NCBI GenBank assembly: GCA_948976265.1
Contig: CARFUA010000004.1
Location: 149,267-167,727 of the forward strand
Direction: 5' to 3'
DNA length: 18,461 nt
Source: an uncultured Clostridia bacterium
GTDB taxonomy: Bacteria; Bacillota; Clostridia; TANB77; CAG-508
Part shown: positions 6,540-13,778 of the stretch, one piece after another
How the letters are laid out: every line of letters starts with the position of its first letter
How positions within the stretch are numbered: the stretch's first letter is position 1
Notes under the pieces: generated by a model
Seen by the model: only the letters and a program-made list of their open reading frames with translations
Told to the model about the DNA's origin: nothing
The model's database searches: none
Made by a program: the position numbers and the translations under genes

Positions 6540-7583
6540 TTGAAAAGAAATATACGAAATTATGATTTAAATGACTTAAAGCAGGAAATGATAAGGATAG
6601 AGGAAAAGCCGTTTCGTGCGGAACAAATCTTTAAATGGCTGAATCAGGAAAAGGTAATGGATTTTTCAGAAATGACGAATTTATCACTTGACTTAAGAAA
6701 AAAATTAGAGGATAATTATCGTATCGGAACCTTCCAGATGGAGCATAAATTGGTCTCAAAAGATGGAACCAAAAAATATTTATTCAATTTATGTGATGTC
6801 GAAAATAATTTGATTGAAACAGTTTTGATGAAATATCATCATGGCTATACTATCTGTATTTCTTCACAAGTAGGATGTAAAATGGGGTGCAAATTTTGTG
6901 CTTCAACTGGAATTCCTTTTGTGCGAAATTTAGAAGCAGGAGAAATTGTTGAACAAATTATTGCAGTGGAAAGAGAAGAAAAAATTCGTATTTCCAATAT
7001 TGTGTTTATGGGCATTGGAGAGCCATTGGATAATTTTGAAAATGTAATGAAGGCAATTGAAATAATCAATCATCCAAAAGGTTTAAATATTGGCGCAAGG
7101 CACATTTCGATTTCTACAAGTGGTTTGGTACCGAAAATATATGAATTGGCAAATCGACAAATGCAATGTACATTATCTATTTCTTTGCATAGTAGCAATA
7201 ATAAAACCAGAAGTGCTATGATGCCAATTAATCAAACGTATCCGATTGAAGAATTAATAAAAGCGTGTCAATATTATATTCAAAAAACCAATAAAAGGAT
7301 TTCTTTTGAATATGCTTTAGCAAAGGATAATAATGACCATGAAGAAGATGCCAAAGCTTTGGTAAAACTTTTGAAAGGCATGTTAGCCCATGTAAATTTG
7401 ATTCCAATTAATCCAATTGAAGAAGGAAAATATCATAAAAGTACAAATGAAAACATACTGAATTTTAGGGATTATCTAAATGCTCATGGTATTGTAGCAA
7501 CCATTCGAAGAGAATTAGGCTCAGATATTGAAGCAGCATGTGGTCAACTGAGAAGACAAAATTTGAGTAAGAATAAGAGGTGA
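6540..7583 (+). CDS. rlmN: 23S rRNA (A2503-C2) / tRNA (A37-C2) methyltransferase
   Basis: Radical-SAM enzyme that methylates C2 of A2503 in 23S rRNA, and A37 of some tRNAs. The C-X3-C-X2-C cluster motif is seen in GCKMGCKFCAST, following the family segment ETVLMKYHHGYTICISSQVG. Further on come FMGIGEPLDNF (SAM binding), ARHISISTSGLVP, LSISLHSSNN, and near the end the catalytic cysteine in DIEAACGQLR. Length 347 is normal. The start is TTG with GGAG at 6531-6534; it reads MKRNIRNYDLNDL. The stop TGA overlaps the upstream GTG of the next gene and is close to its TTG, so rlmN and stp are coupled. AGG occurs as arginine in NKRISFEYAL. No CGG is in frame. Confidence 0.96.
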   Translation: MKRNIRNYDLNDLKQEMIRIEEKPFRAEQIFKWLNQEKVMDFSEMTNLSLDLRKKLEDNYRIGTFQMEHKLVSKDGTKKYLFNLCDVENNLIETVLMKYHHGYTICISSQVGCKMGCKFCASTGIPFVRNLEAGEIVEQIIAVEREEKIRISNIVFMGIGEPLDNFENVMKAIEIINHPKGLNIGARHISISTSGLVPKIYELANRQMQCTLSISLHSSNNKTRSAMMPINQTYPIEELIKACQYYIQKTNKRISFEYALAKDNNDHEEDAKALVKLLKGMLAHVNLIPINPIEEGKYHKSTNENILNFRDYLNAHGIVATIRRELGSDIEAACGQLRRQNLSKNKR

Positions 7584-7591
7584 TTTTAAAT

Positions 7592-8324
7592 TTGAGAATT
7601 TTAGCAAAATCTGACATTGGAAAAGCACGTGATATGAATCAAGATAACTTTTATGTATCCAAAGAAAGTGATGAAATAAAATTATGTATATTGGCAGATG
7701 GAATGGGAGGCTATAAAGGAGGAGAAATCGCAAGTTCAGTAGCTGTTTATAGTGCTCAAAATTATATTTGCAATAATTTTTCTAAAACGTCAAAAGAACG
7801 AGCAGATATTTTAAAATTAATTTCAGATAGTATGGAATATGCCAATTTAATGGTATATGAACGTTCCAAAGAAGAGGAAGAATTAAAAAATATGGGTACT
7901 ACTTTGGAAGTTTGTCTAATATATAATAATAAAGCATTTATTGGTCACGTTGGTGACAGCCGAATTTACCGAATTCGCAAAAATATTATTCGAAAATTAA
8001 CGACCGATCATAGTTATGTTCAAAAATTGATTAAGGATGGAAAAATCACCAAAGAAGAAGCTGACACCCATCCAAAGAAAAATATGCTTGTTAAAGCAAT
8101 TGGCTGTAATTCCTTGGTAGAGCCAGATGTTATGTGTAAAGGATTTTTAAAAGATGATATTATTTTAATGTGTTCTGATGGACTGACGAATATGCTAAAA
8201 GACGACCAAATTTACAAAGTTTTATTGGAAAATTCAGAAAATCCCGTGGCTGCCTTAATCAATGCAGCCAATCGAGAAGGGCGGAATTGACAATATTACA
8301 GCTATCATAATTGATAATATATAA
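7592..8324 (+). CDS. stp: PP2C-type Ser/Thr protein phosphatase, needs a +1 shift at CGG
   Basis: PrpC/Stp-type phosphatase that reverses the PASTA kinase encoded next. I prefer the TTG start at 7592: AGAGGTGA (7576-7583) sits eight bases before it and the product begins MRILAKSDIGKARDMNQDNF, as in the family. GTG at 7580 is in frame but has no ribosome-binding site. PP2C motifs: ADGMGGYKGGE (metal site), GHVGDSRIYRI, TTDHSYVQ, and MCSDGLTN. The zero frame hits CGG at 8282 and stops two codons later. GGG-C-GGA restores EGGIDNITAIIIDNI and TAA at 8322-8324, giving 243 residues. The restored DN dipeptide carries a metal-binding aspartate that PP2C enzymes need, so the unshifted product should be inactive. 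stk begins 23 bases later. Confidence 0.93.
8282..8284 (+). other. CGG recoding site in stp
   Basis: Zero-frame GGG-CGG-AAT-TGA. Reading CGGA as glycine gives the invariant GG-x-DNIT motif of PP2C phosphatases at the expected distance from the C-terminus. Confidence 0.78.
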
Positions 8325-8347
8325 CCTAGAGGAAGGAAGAAATAAAA

Positions 8348-10453
8348 ATGAATCTTATAGGAAAAATGTTGGATAATCGATATGAAATTTTAGAAAAAAT
8401 TGGAAATGGTGGAATGGCAACGGTTTATAAAGCAAAATGCCATGTTTTAAATCGTTATGTTGCCATTAAAATTTTAAAAGATGAATTTACCACAGATACC
8501 GATTTTATCAAACGTTTTAACTCAGAAGCTCAATCAGCTGCGAGTTTAACGCACCCAAACATCGTATCGATTTATGATGTAGGAAATGAAGATAATTTGT
8601 ATTATATTGTTATGGAATTAATCCAAGGAAAAACCTTAAAAGAAATCATTGTAGAAGATGGCATTTTATCTTGGAAATGGTCTGTCAATATTGCGATTCA
8701 AATTGCTTCTGCTTTAGAAGTAGCTCATAAAAACAATATCATACATAGAGATATCAAGCCTCATAATATTATTATCACAGAAGATGGAATTGCCAAAGTC
8801 ACCGATTTTGGAATTGCCAAAGCGGTTTCTAATTCAACGATTACCGCATTTGGAACCACAATTGGTTCGGTACATTATTTCTCACCAGAACATGCCAAAG
8901 GTGGATTTACCGATGCCAAATCCGATTTATATTCACTTGGCATTGTTTTATATGAAATGTTAACCGCACGTGTTCCATTTGATGCAGATACCCCTGTTTC
9001 AGTTGCTCTAAAGCAATTGCAAGAAGAACCCGTTGCTCCAATTGAATATAATGACAAAATTCCAGTTAGCGTAAATATGATTATTTTAAAAGCAATGCAA
9101 AAAGATCCGAATTGTCGCTACCAAAATGCAACCGAAATGTTGGAGGATTTAACGAGAAGTTTGAAAGAACCAGATGAGAATTTTGTTGTGATGCAAAAAG
9201 CAACCACTGATTCGCCAACCCAAAAAATTCCAACTATTTACAATTTAGATAAGAATACAGACAGAAAAGAGAAAAAGGCAGAAGTGACTTCAGAAGAGGC
9301 AAACAAAAAGAAAGGAAAATTGGGACAATTTTTTGCTAAACATAAAATTTTACGTGTATTCGTGATTTTATTGATTTGCGTAGGCTTATTTTTAGGTGCA
9401 ATGTTTGCGACATTATCTATCTTTTCAAGACCATCGCAAATTCAAATTCCAAATCTTGTGGCAAACGAAGAGGGAAATCCAATGAGCGAAGAAGAGGCTA
9501 TTGCTTTATTAGAGCAATTAGGCTTGAAAAATTATAAAATAGAATATGAAAATAGCGATGAAGTAGAAAAAGGATATGTCATTCGTCAAAAACCAGAATA
9601 TCAAGAAAATTATAATGTAAATGAAACCGAAGAAATTCAAGTGTTTGTGAGCCAAGGAAGTTTGGATGAAGTATTAGCAGAGAAATTAAAAAACACAAAA
9701 GTGAAACTTCCAAAGAAAATGATTGGCAAGAAAAAAGATGATTTAATTAAAGAGTTAGAAGCTTTAACCGAAAAATTAGAAGATGAAGATTTAAAAATCC
9801 AATATGAAATAACGGAAACTTTCAATGAAGAAGTAGAAGCTGGCATTGTCACCGAAGTAGACCATGATGGCGGAGAAGAAATTTCTTTGGATACGATTTT
9901 GAAAATCACGGTTAGTAAAGGAAGTCAATATAAAGATGTAACCGTCGTAAGCGTTATCAATAAAGCTGAAGCAGATGCGAAAAAAACCTTAGAAGATTTA
10001 GGATTATCCGTAGAAGTAAATTATGAAGAAAATACCAATAAAAGTGATGGTATTGTTCTTTCCCAAAGTATTACAGCCAACAAAACCGTAAAAGAAGGTT
10101 CAACCATTACTTTAACGGTTAACAAACTGCCAGCCAAATCAAAAGTAACTGTCAATGTAAACTTAAAATCGTTAATGAAATATACCGAACCAGATACAAC
10201 TCAAGATTCATCAACCAATACAAATGCAAACGAAACTACGAATAAAACACCAGAAGTAAAATCTGCTAAAGTTGTCATAAAAGTAGGAGATGACAATATT
10301 TATTCAGAAACGAAAAAACTAACTACAACCGACATTACAGCAAGTTACACGACATCTGGTGTAAAAGAAGTAAAAGTTTATGTAGATGATGTTGTAAAAT
10401 ATAATAAATCTGTTGATTTCTCAAGCGGAGACCAAACGATAACAGTAGAATAG
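8348..10453 (+). CDS. stk: PASTA-domain Ser/Thr protein kinase (PrkC/Stk type)
   Basis: Membrane kinase that senses cell-wall fragments through extracellular PASTA domains and phosphorylates cell-wall, growth and translation proteins. Cytoplasmic kinase domain at residues 1-270: GNGGMATVYKAK (glycine loop), VAIKIL (catalytic lysine), HRDIKPHN (catalytic loop), DFGIAK (metal), and GSVHYFSPEHA before the APE-equivalent. A lysine-rich juxtamembrane stretch leads to one membrane segment at about 333-358 (FVILLICVGLFLGAMFATLS). Outside lie three PASTA repeats (from about 365, 455 and 525), then a Ser/Thr/Asn-rich linker and a beta-rich tail to residue 701. AGGAAGG precedes ATG. Codons are A/T-ending throughout, none is CGG. 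Its order after the phosphatase is the standard Firmicute one. Confidence 0.96.
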   Translation: MNLIGKMLDNRYEILEKIGNGGMATVYKAKCHVLNRYVAIKILKDEFTTDTDFIKRFNSEAQSAASLTHPNIVSIYDVGNEDNLYYIVMELIQGKTLKEIIVEDGILSWKWSVNIAIQIASALEVAHKNNIIHRDIKPHNIIITEDGIAKVTDFGIAKAVSNSTITAFGTTIGSVHYFSPEHAKGGFTDAKSDLYSLGIVLYEMLTARVPFDADTPVSVALKQLQEEPVAPIEYNDKIPVSVNMIILKAMQKDPNCRYQNATEMLEDLTRSLKEPDENFVVMQKATTDSPTQKIPTIYNLDKNTDRKEKKAEVTSEEANKKKGKLGQFFAKHKILRVFVILLICVGLFLGAMFATLSIFSRPSQIQIPNLVANEEGNPMSEEEAIALLEQLGLKNYKIEYENSDEVEKGYVIRQKPEYQENYNVNETEEIQVFVSQGSLDEVLAEKLKNTKVKLPKKMIGKKKDDLIKELEALTEKLEDEDLKIQYEITETFNEEVEAGIVTEVDHDGGEEISLDTILKITVSKGSQYKDVTVVSVINKAEADAKKTLEDLGLSVEVNYEENTNKSDGIVLSQSITANKTVKEGSTITLTVNKLPAKSKVTVNVNLKSLMKYTEPDTTQDSSTNTNANETTNKTPEVKSAKVVIKVGDDNIYSETKKLTTTDITASYTTSGVKEVKVYVDDVVKYNKSVDFSSGDQTITVE

Positions 10454-10462
10454 GAAAAAAAG

Positions 10463-11137
10463 ATGTTAGAAATATCAGTATCACTTTTATCAGTAGAAAA
10501 GGAAAATGCCGTTCCAGCCTTATTTTATAACCTGGAAACGGCTAAGGTTAATTATTTTCATATCGATGTTATGGATGGAAAATTTGTCGAAAAAAATACA
10601 GCCGAATTCATGAAGCAAAATGCATTAACCATTTCACACATTACCAATGTTGGACTAGATGTTCATTTAATGGTAGAAAACGTTGAGGAATTTATAGAAG
10701 AATATATTCCACTAAAACCTCAAATCATTACGTTTCATCACGAGGCAGTTTCAGAAAAAACTAGAATGATGAAACTTATCCAAGATATGAAAGAAAATGG
10801 AATTCAAGTTGGAATAGCGATTAATCCAGAAACCCCAATCGATGAAGTGAAGGAACTTTTACCATACATTCATCAAGTATTAGTTATGACAGTAGTTCCA
10901 GGAAAAGGCGGGCAAAAGCTCATTCCAGAAACATTGGAAAAAATAAAAGAATTAAAACAATATTTGATAAAAAACAACTTAGAAGATATTCAAATTGAAG
11001 CAGATGGCGGAATTAATGAAACAACCATACAAAAAGCAAAAGAGGCTGGTTGTGATCGAGTTGTAGCAGGCAGTTATATCACTAATGCAGAAAACTTTGC
11101 AGAAGCTGTAAAGAAATTGAAGGGAGAAAAAGAATGA
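10463..11137 (+). CDS. rpe: Ribulose-phosphate 3-epimerase
   Basis: TIM-barrel enzyme of the pentose phosphate pathway that interconverts ribulose-5-phosphate and xylulose-5-phosphate. Family residues are present: HIDVMDGKFV (metal ligands His and Asp), LDVHLMVE (His), and IEADGGIN (Asp). The phosphate/loop segment reads MTVVPGKGGQ rather than the usual TVNPGFGGQ, so two residues differ; a related hexulose-phosphate epimerase such as allulose-6-phosphate epimerase is therefore possible. Length 224 is typical. It begins nine bases after stk and its stop overlaps the ATG of the next gene, so it belongs to the stp-stk operon. In many Firmicutes rsgA lies between stk and rpe; here it does not. 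Confidence 0.85.
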   Translation: MLEISVSLLSVEKENAVPALFYNLETAKVNYFHIDVMDGKFVEKNTAEFMKQNALTISHITNVGLDVHLMVENVEEFIEEYIPLKPQIITFHHEAVSEKTRMMKLIQDMKENGIQVGIAINPETPIDEVKELLPYIHQVLVMTVVPGKGGQKLIPETLEKIKELKQYLIKNNLEDIQIEADGGINETTIQKAKEAGCDRVVAGSYITNAENFAEAVKKLKGEKE

Positions 11138-12345
11138 AAAAAATAGTATGTACAATAGGATTAATCCTCGTTTTATTAACCAAAACTTGTATAGCAACAG
11201 AGGAAACTTCACAAGAAGAAAATTTTGATGATTTAGTGGATTTGATTTCAGAAACTGACCCAACCATTAGCTATCCAGACGAAATGCAGGAAGGAAACAT
11301 GGATTCTTTAAAACGTACCAAAGAACCAAGAACGTCACTGGGCATGATAGAAGATGATGTTTATGAAATAAAAAAAGAAGTTCATCTTCGTGAAATGATT
11401 GATGGAAACGTATATATCATGGCAGAAAAATTGGTAATAGATGGTGCGATGATTCATGGAAATTTATATGCAATGGCAAGACAAATTAAAATCGAAAATT
11501 CCGAAATTAGCGGTTCTGTTTATGCTATGGGGCAAGAAATTAGTCTAGCAGGAACTATTGATGGAGATGCTTACATCATAAGCGAAAATACTGTCATAGA
11601 AGAAAAGGCAACCATTTGGCGAAGTGTTCGAATTTTAGCAGACCAGTTAGACATCAGAGGAACAGTAGGAAGAAGTGTATATGCTTCGTTAGACACTTTG
11701 AATGTTTTGGATACTGCCAAAATTGAAGGGGAACTAAGCTATGTTTCGAATCAAAAAGGCTCTATTTCAGAGACAGCACAAATTGGAAATGTCGAATTTA
11801 TAGCTGTTTTACCAGAGGAAGAAACAACACGAGCAACAACGATGGACTATGTTATGGACATTGTAAGCATTGCTTTAAGAACCGCTATAATAGGCTTTAT
11901 TGTTTTATGTTTTGTTAATAAATTTAGAAAAATGACAAGAGAAAATGTAGTAGTAGATTTCTTAAAATTTACAGGTAAAGGATTAGGCGTTTTTGTATGT
12001 TTGCCAGCACTTGCTATTTTACTTATGATTTCTATGATTGGTACAGCTTTAGGAATTTCATTATTGGCGTTATATTTTGTATTGCTTTATATTGCAACAA
12101 CGATGTTCTCGCTTGAAATTGTTTACCGAATCACCACTATGAAAAAGCAAACGAAAGTTAGTAATGTTCAAGTAATTGGAATCGCGATTTTACTTTCCAT
12201 CTTGGTTCATGCAATGAGGTATATACCAGTTGCTGGTGGCTGGATTCATTTGATTCTAATTTTAATGGGACTTGGTATTTTATGGGATATGATGTTTAAA
12301 AAAATAAAAAAAGAAACAGATAACGGAGAAATCAATGAAAACTAA
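11134..12345 (+). CDS. membrane protein with bactofilin-like repeat domain
   Basis: Unnamed. The first 21 residues (MKKIVCTIGLILVLLTKTCI) look like a signal peptide. An acidic linker follows, then at about residues 85-225 a beta-repeat region built on a recurring G-N/D-x-Y-x-x-A pattern (DGNVYIMAEKL, HGNLYAMARQI, SGSVYAMGQEI, DGDAYIISENT), as in bactofilins and other polymer-forming right-handed beta helices. The C-terminal half has several membrane segments (about 240-262, 285-330 and 345-385). The layout predicts an outward-facing repeat domain anchored by four or so helices. It overlaps rpe by four bases and nth by eleven, so it is cotranscribed with the kinase cluster and may serve the envelope. 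Function is unknown. Confidence 0.7.
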   Translation: MKKIVCTIGLILVLLTKTCIATEETSQEENFDDLVDLISETDPTISYPDEMQEGNMDSLKRTKEPRTSLGMIEDDVYEIKKEVHLREMIDGNVYIMAEKLVIDGAMIHGNLYAMARQIKIENSEISGSVYAMGQEISLAGTIDGDAYIISENTVIEEKATIWRSVRILADQLDIRGTVGRSVYASLDTLNVLDTAKIEGELSYVSNQKGSISETAQIGNVEFIAVLPEEETTRATTMDYVMDIVSIALRTAIIGFIVLCFVNKFRKMTRENVVVDFLKFTGKGLGVFVCLPALAILLMISMIGTALGISLLALYFVLLYIATTMFSLEIVYRITTMKKQTKVSNVQVIGIAILLSILVHAMRYIPVAGGWIHLILILMGLGILWDMMFKKIKKETDNGEINEN

Positions 12346-13009
12346 AAAAGAAGCTATTTACATTATTGAAACATTAAAAGAATATTATCCAGACTGTCGT
12401 TGCAGTCTGGATTTTGGCAGTCCATTTGAAATGATGATTGCTGTTATGCTTTCTGCGCAGTGCACAGATGAAAGAGTCAACAAAACAACGCCATCTTTAT
12501 TTGCCAAATACAATACACCAGAAGCTATTGCTAAAATGGATTTAAAAGAATTAGAGGAAATCATTCATCCTTGCGGATTTTATAAAAATAAAGCCAAAAA
12601 TATTAAAGCATGCAGTCAAAAATTATTAGATGATTTTGGGGGAATTGTGCCAAATGATATGGAAAGTTTACAAAGTTTGCCTGGTGTTGGTCGAAAAAGT
12701 GCCAATGTTATTATGTTGGAGGCTTTTCACAATCCAGTTGGAATTGCGGTGGATACACATGCTAAAAGAATTTCCAATAAAGTGGGATTTTCAAGCCAAG
12801 AAGAACCAGTTAAAATTGAGCAAGATTTGCTAAAAGCGATTCCAAAAAAGTATTATTTTGATGTCAATCATTTATTGGTTTGGCATGGAAGAAACATTTG
12901 CATGGCTAGGAAACCACAGTGTGAAGAATGTCCAATCAATACAAATTGCAATTTTTATCAAAATTTGAAGGATAATGAACGATTGCTAGAACCATTGAAA
13001 ATCAGTTGA
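12335..13009 (+). CDS. nth: Endonuclease III
   Basis: DNA glycosylase/AP lyase that removes oxidised pyrimidines in base-excision repair. Helix-hairpin-helix LPGVGRKSANV contains the catalytic lysine; the catalytic aspartate is in VDTHAKRISNKVG. Four cysteines near the end in the pattern C-X6-C-X2-C-X5-C (CMARKPQCEECPINTNC) bind a [4Fe-4S] cluster. Length 224 is normal. ATG at 12335 overlaps the preceding gene; GGAG lies seven bases upstream. A perfect 10-bp hairpin followed by TTTT sits inside the gene at 12387-12415. Stop TGA at 13007-13009. Confidence 0.95.
   Translation: MKTKKEAIYIIETLKEYYPDCRCSLDFGSPFEMMIAVMLSAQCTDERVNKTTPSLFAKYNTPEAIAKMDLKELEEIIHPCGFYKNKAKNIKACSQKLLDDFGGIVPNDMESLQSLPGVGRKSANVIMLEAFHNPVGIAVDTHAKRISNKVGFSSQEEPVKIEQDLLKAIPKKYYFDVNHLLVWHGRNICMARKPQCEECPINTNCNFYQNLKDNERLLEPLKIS
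12387..12415 (+). other. terminator-like hairpin inside nth
   Basis: ATCCAGACTG (12387-12396) pairs perfectly with CAGTCTGGAT (12403-12412); the 6-base loop is TCGTTG and four T follow the stem base. It spans codons 18-27 of nth. Confidence 0.5.
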
Positions 13010-13023
13010 GAGCATACTTTGAG

Positions 13024-13063
13024 AACTTTGTCAATTGACAAAGTTACATAAATATGATATAAT
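13024..13063 (+). promoter_or_regulatory. distal ssrA promoter with palindrome over the -35 box
   Basis: TTGACA (13035-13040), 17-base spacer, TATAAT (13058-13063): a consensus sigma-A promoter. A perfect 22-bp palindrome at 13024-13045 (AACTTTGTCAA then TTGACAAAGTT) contains the -35 box in its right half, the form expected of a repressor operator. Confidence 0.65.
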
Positions 13064-13095
13064 AAAAGGTAGGGCTATTTTCCATAAATTAGGTA

Positions 13096-13124
13096 TTGTA
13101 AAATACAGAAAAATGGCGTATAAT
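13096..13124 (+). promoter_or_regulatory. proximal ssrA promoter
   Basis: TTGTAA (13096-13101), 17-base spacer, TATAAT (13119-13124). A start near 13131 leaves about 14 bases to be removed by RNase P before the mature 5' end at 13145. Confidence 0.65.
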
Positions 13125-13144
13125 TAAATTAATCCTAAAAATAG

Positions 13145-13497
13145 GGGGGTGTATTTGGTTTCGACAATAACATAGCAGCATAAATAGCGAGTAGTGGAGA
13201 TGCCTGGCCACTATAAAAGGCATACCAAAAAATAAACGCTGATAATAATGAATTAGCATACGCTGCCTAAGTGCAGTGTCATCTATCTTTAGTTACCTGC
13301 GACTAGAGAATAGGTGTTAAACGAGCAGGAAACGAAGCAAATTGTTGTCTTTGCAATTTGTGGGATTTTTAAAAGACTACTGAGAATCAATTTTGTTTGT
13401 TCAAGTGATTTTTGGGAATTTTAAGAACAAACTGCACTCGGAGAAGTTTATGTGAAAGTGTTGTTGGACGCGAGTTCGACTCTCGCCACCTCCACCA
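13145..13497 (+). ncRNA. ssrA: tmRNA (ssrA), one-piece
   Basis: Rescues stalled ribosomes by acting first as alanyl-tRNA and then as mRNA. The 5' GGGGGTG pairs with CACCTCC before ACCA (one G-U pair), and GGACGCGAGTTCGACTCTCGCC forms the T arm, with GGTTTCGAC at the 5' side. The mature RNA is about 353 nt. The tag frame runs from GCA 13220 to TAA 13268-13270 and encodes AYQKINADNNELAYAA; the resume codon is inferred from the frame and could be a codon off. The tag ends in Leu-Ala-Tyr-Ala-Ala instead of the common Leu-Ala-Leu-Ala-Ala. The CCA is encoded. The 3' end is a common integration site, and an integrase gene follows. Confidence 0.95.
13470..13497 (+). other. probable att end (left) of the integrative element
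   Basis: The 3' T-arm/acceptor part of ssrA abuts the integrase end of the element, the classic arrangement for tmRNA-targeting tyrosine recombinases. The core length cannot be set because the second att copy is not in the window. Confidence 0.55.
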
Positions 13498-13502
13498 AGC
13501 AG

Positions 13503-13532
13503 GGCACAAAATTAACCATTTTGTGTCTTTTT
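13503..13532 (+). terminator. ssrA terminator
   Basis: GGCACAAAAT (13503-13512) pairs with ATTTTGTGTC (13518-13527), ten pairs with one G-U, followed by TTTTT. It lies six bases after the CCA end, hence on the element side of the junction. Confidence 0.75.
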
Positions 13533-13633
13533 CTATTTTTATGTGTCACTAAACAAATGCCTATAAATAGCCACTTTTAATAGTTATTCTATTTTGTATC
13601 ACTTTGTGATTTTTTGTGAATTTTTACATTTTT

Positions 13634-13760
13634 GTCAACAATTTAGTCAACAAAAAATGCCATTTTTTTAAGACCAAAGTTCAAGGTAAATGATATGCTC
13701 AAAAAGCTTTATAAATCAATAATTACGAAAATTGTCAACAAATTGCTGTTGACAATTTTC
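13634..13760. repeat. GTCAACA repeats and 14-bp inverted repeat next to att
   Basis: GTCAACA occurs at 13634-13640, 13646-13652 and 13734-13740, and inverted as TGTTGAC at 13747-13753. The last two are the centre of a perfect inverted repeat, GAAAATTGTCAACA (13727-13740) and TGTTGACAATTTTC (13747-13760) with loop AATTGC. Placed between the att end and the integrase gene, they suit arm-type integrase or excisionase sites; the inverted repeat may also end integrase transcripts. Confidence 0.5.
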
Positions 13761-13778
13761 ATATAGGCTACTTATTTT

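Noticed and set aside
5772..7310. AGG as a second recoding codon
   Set aside because: AGG is read in frame as Arg at conserved positions (YSGRCF in the U32 protein, NKRISFEY in RlmN), with no shift.
1677..8284. Frameshifts in prfB, rluD-like, U32 and stp as ordinary sequencing indels
   Set aside because: Not excluded, but as a sole explanation it is unattractive: all five are one extra C, all directly before GG, and all exactly at a codon boundary. Errors at GG should hit all three phases, and the contexts share nothing beyond CGG. Reads must decide.
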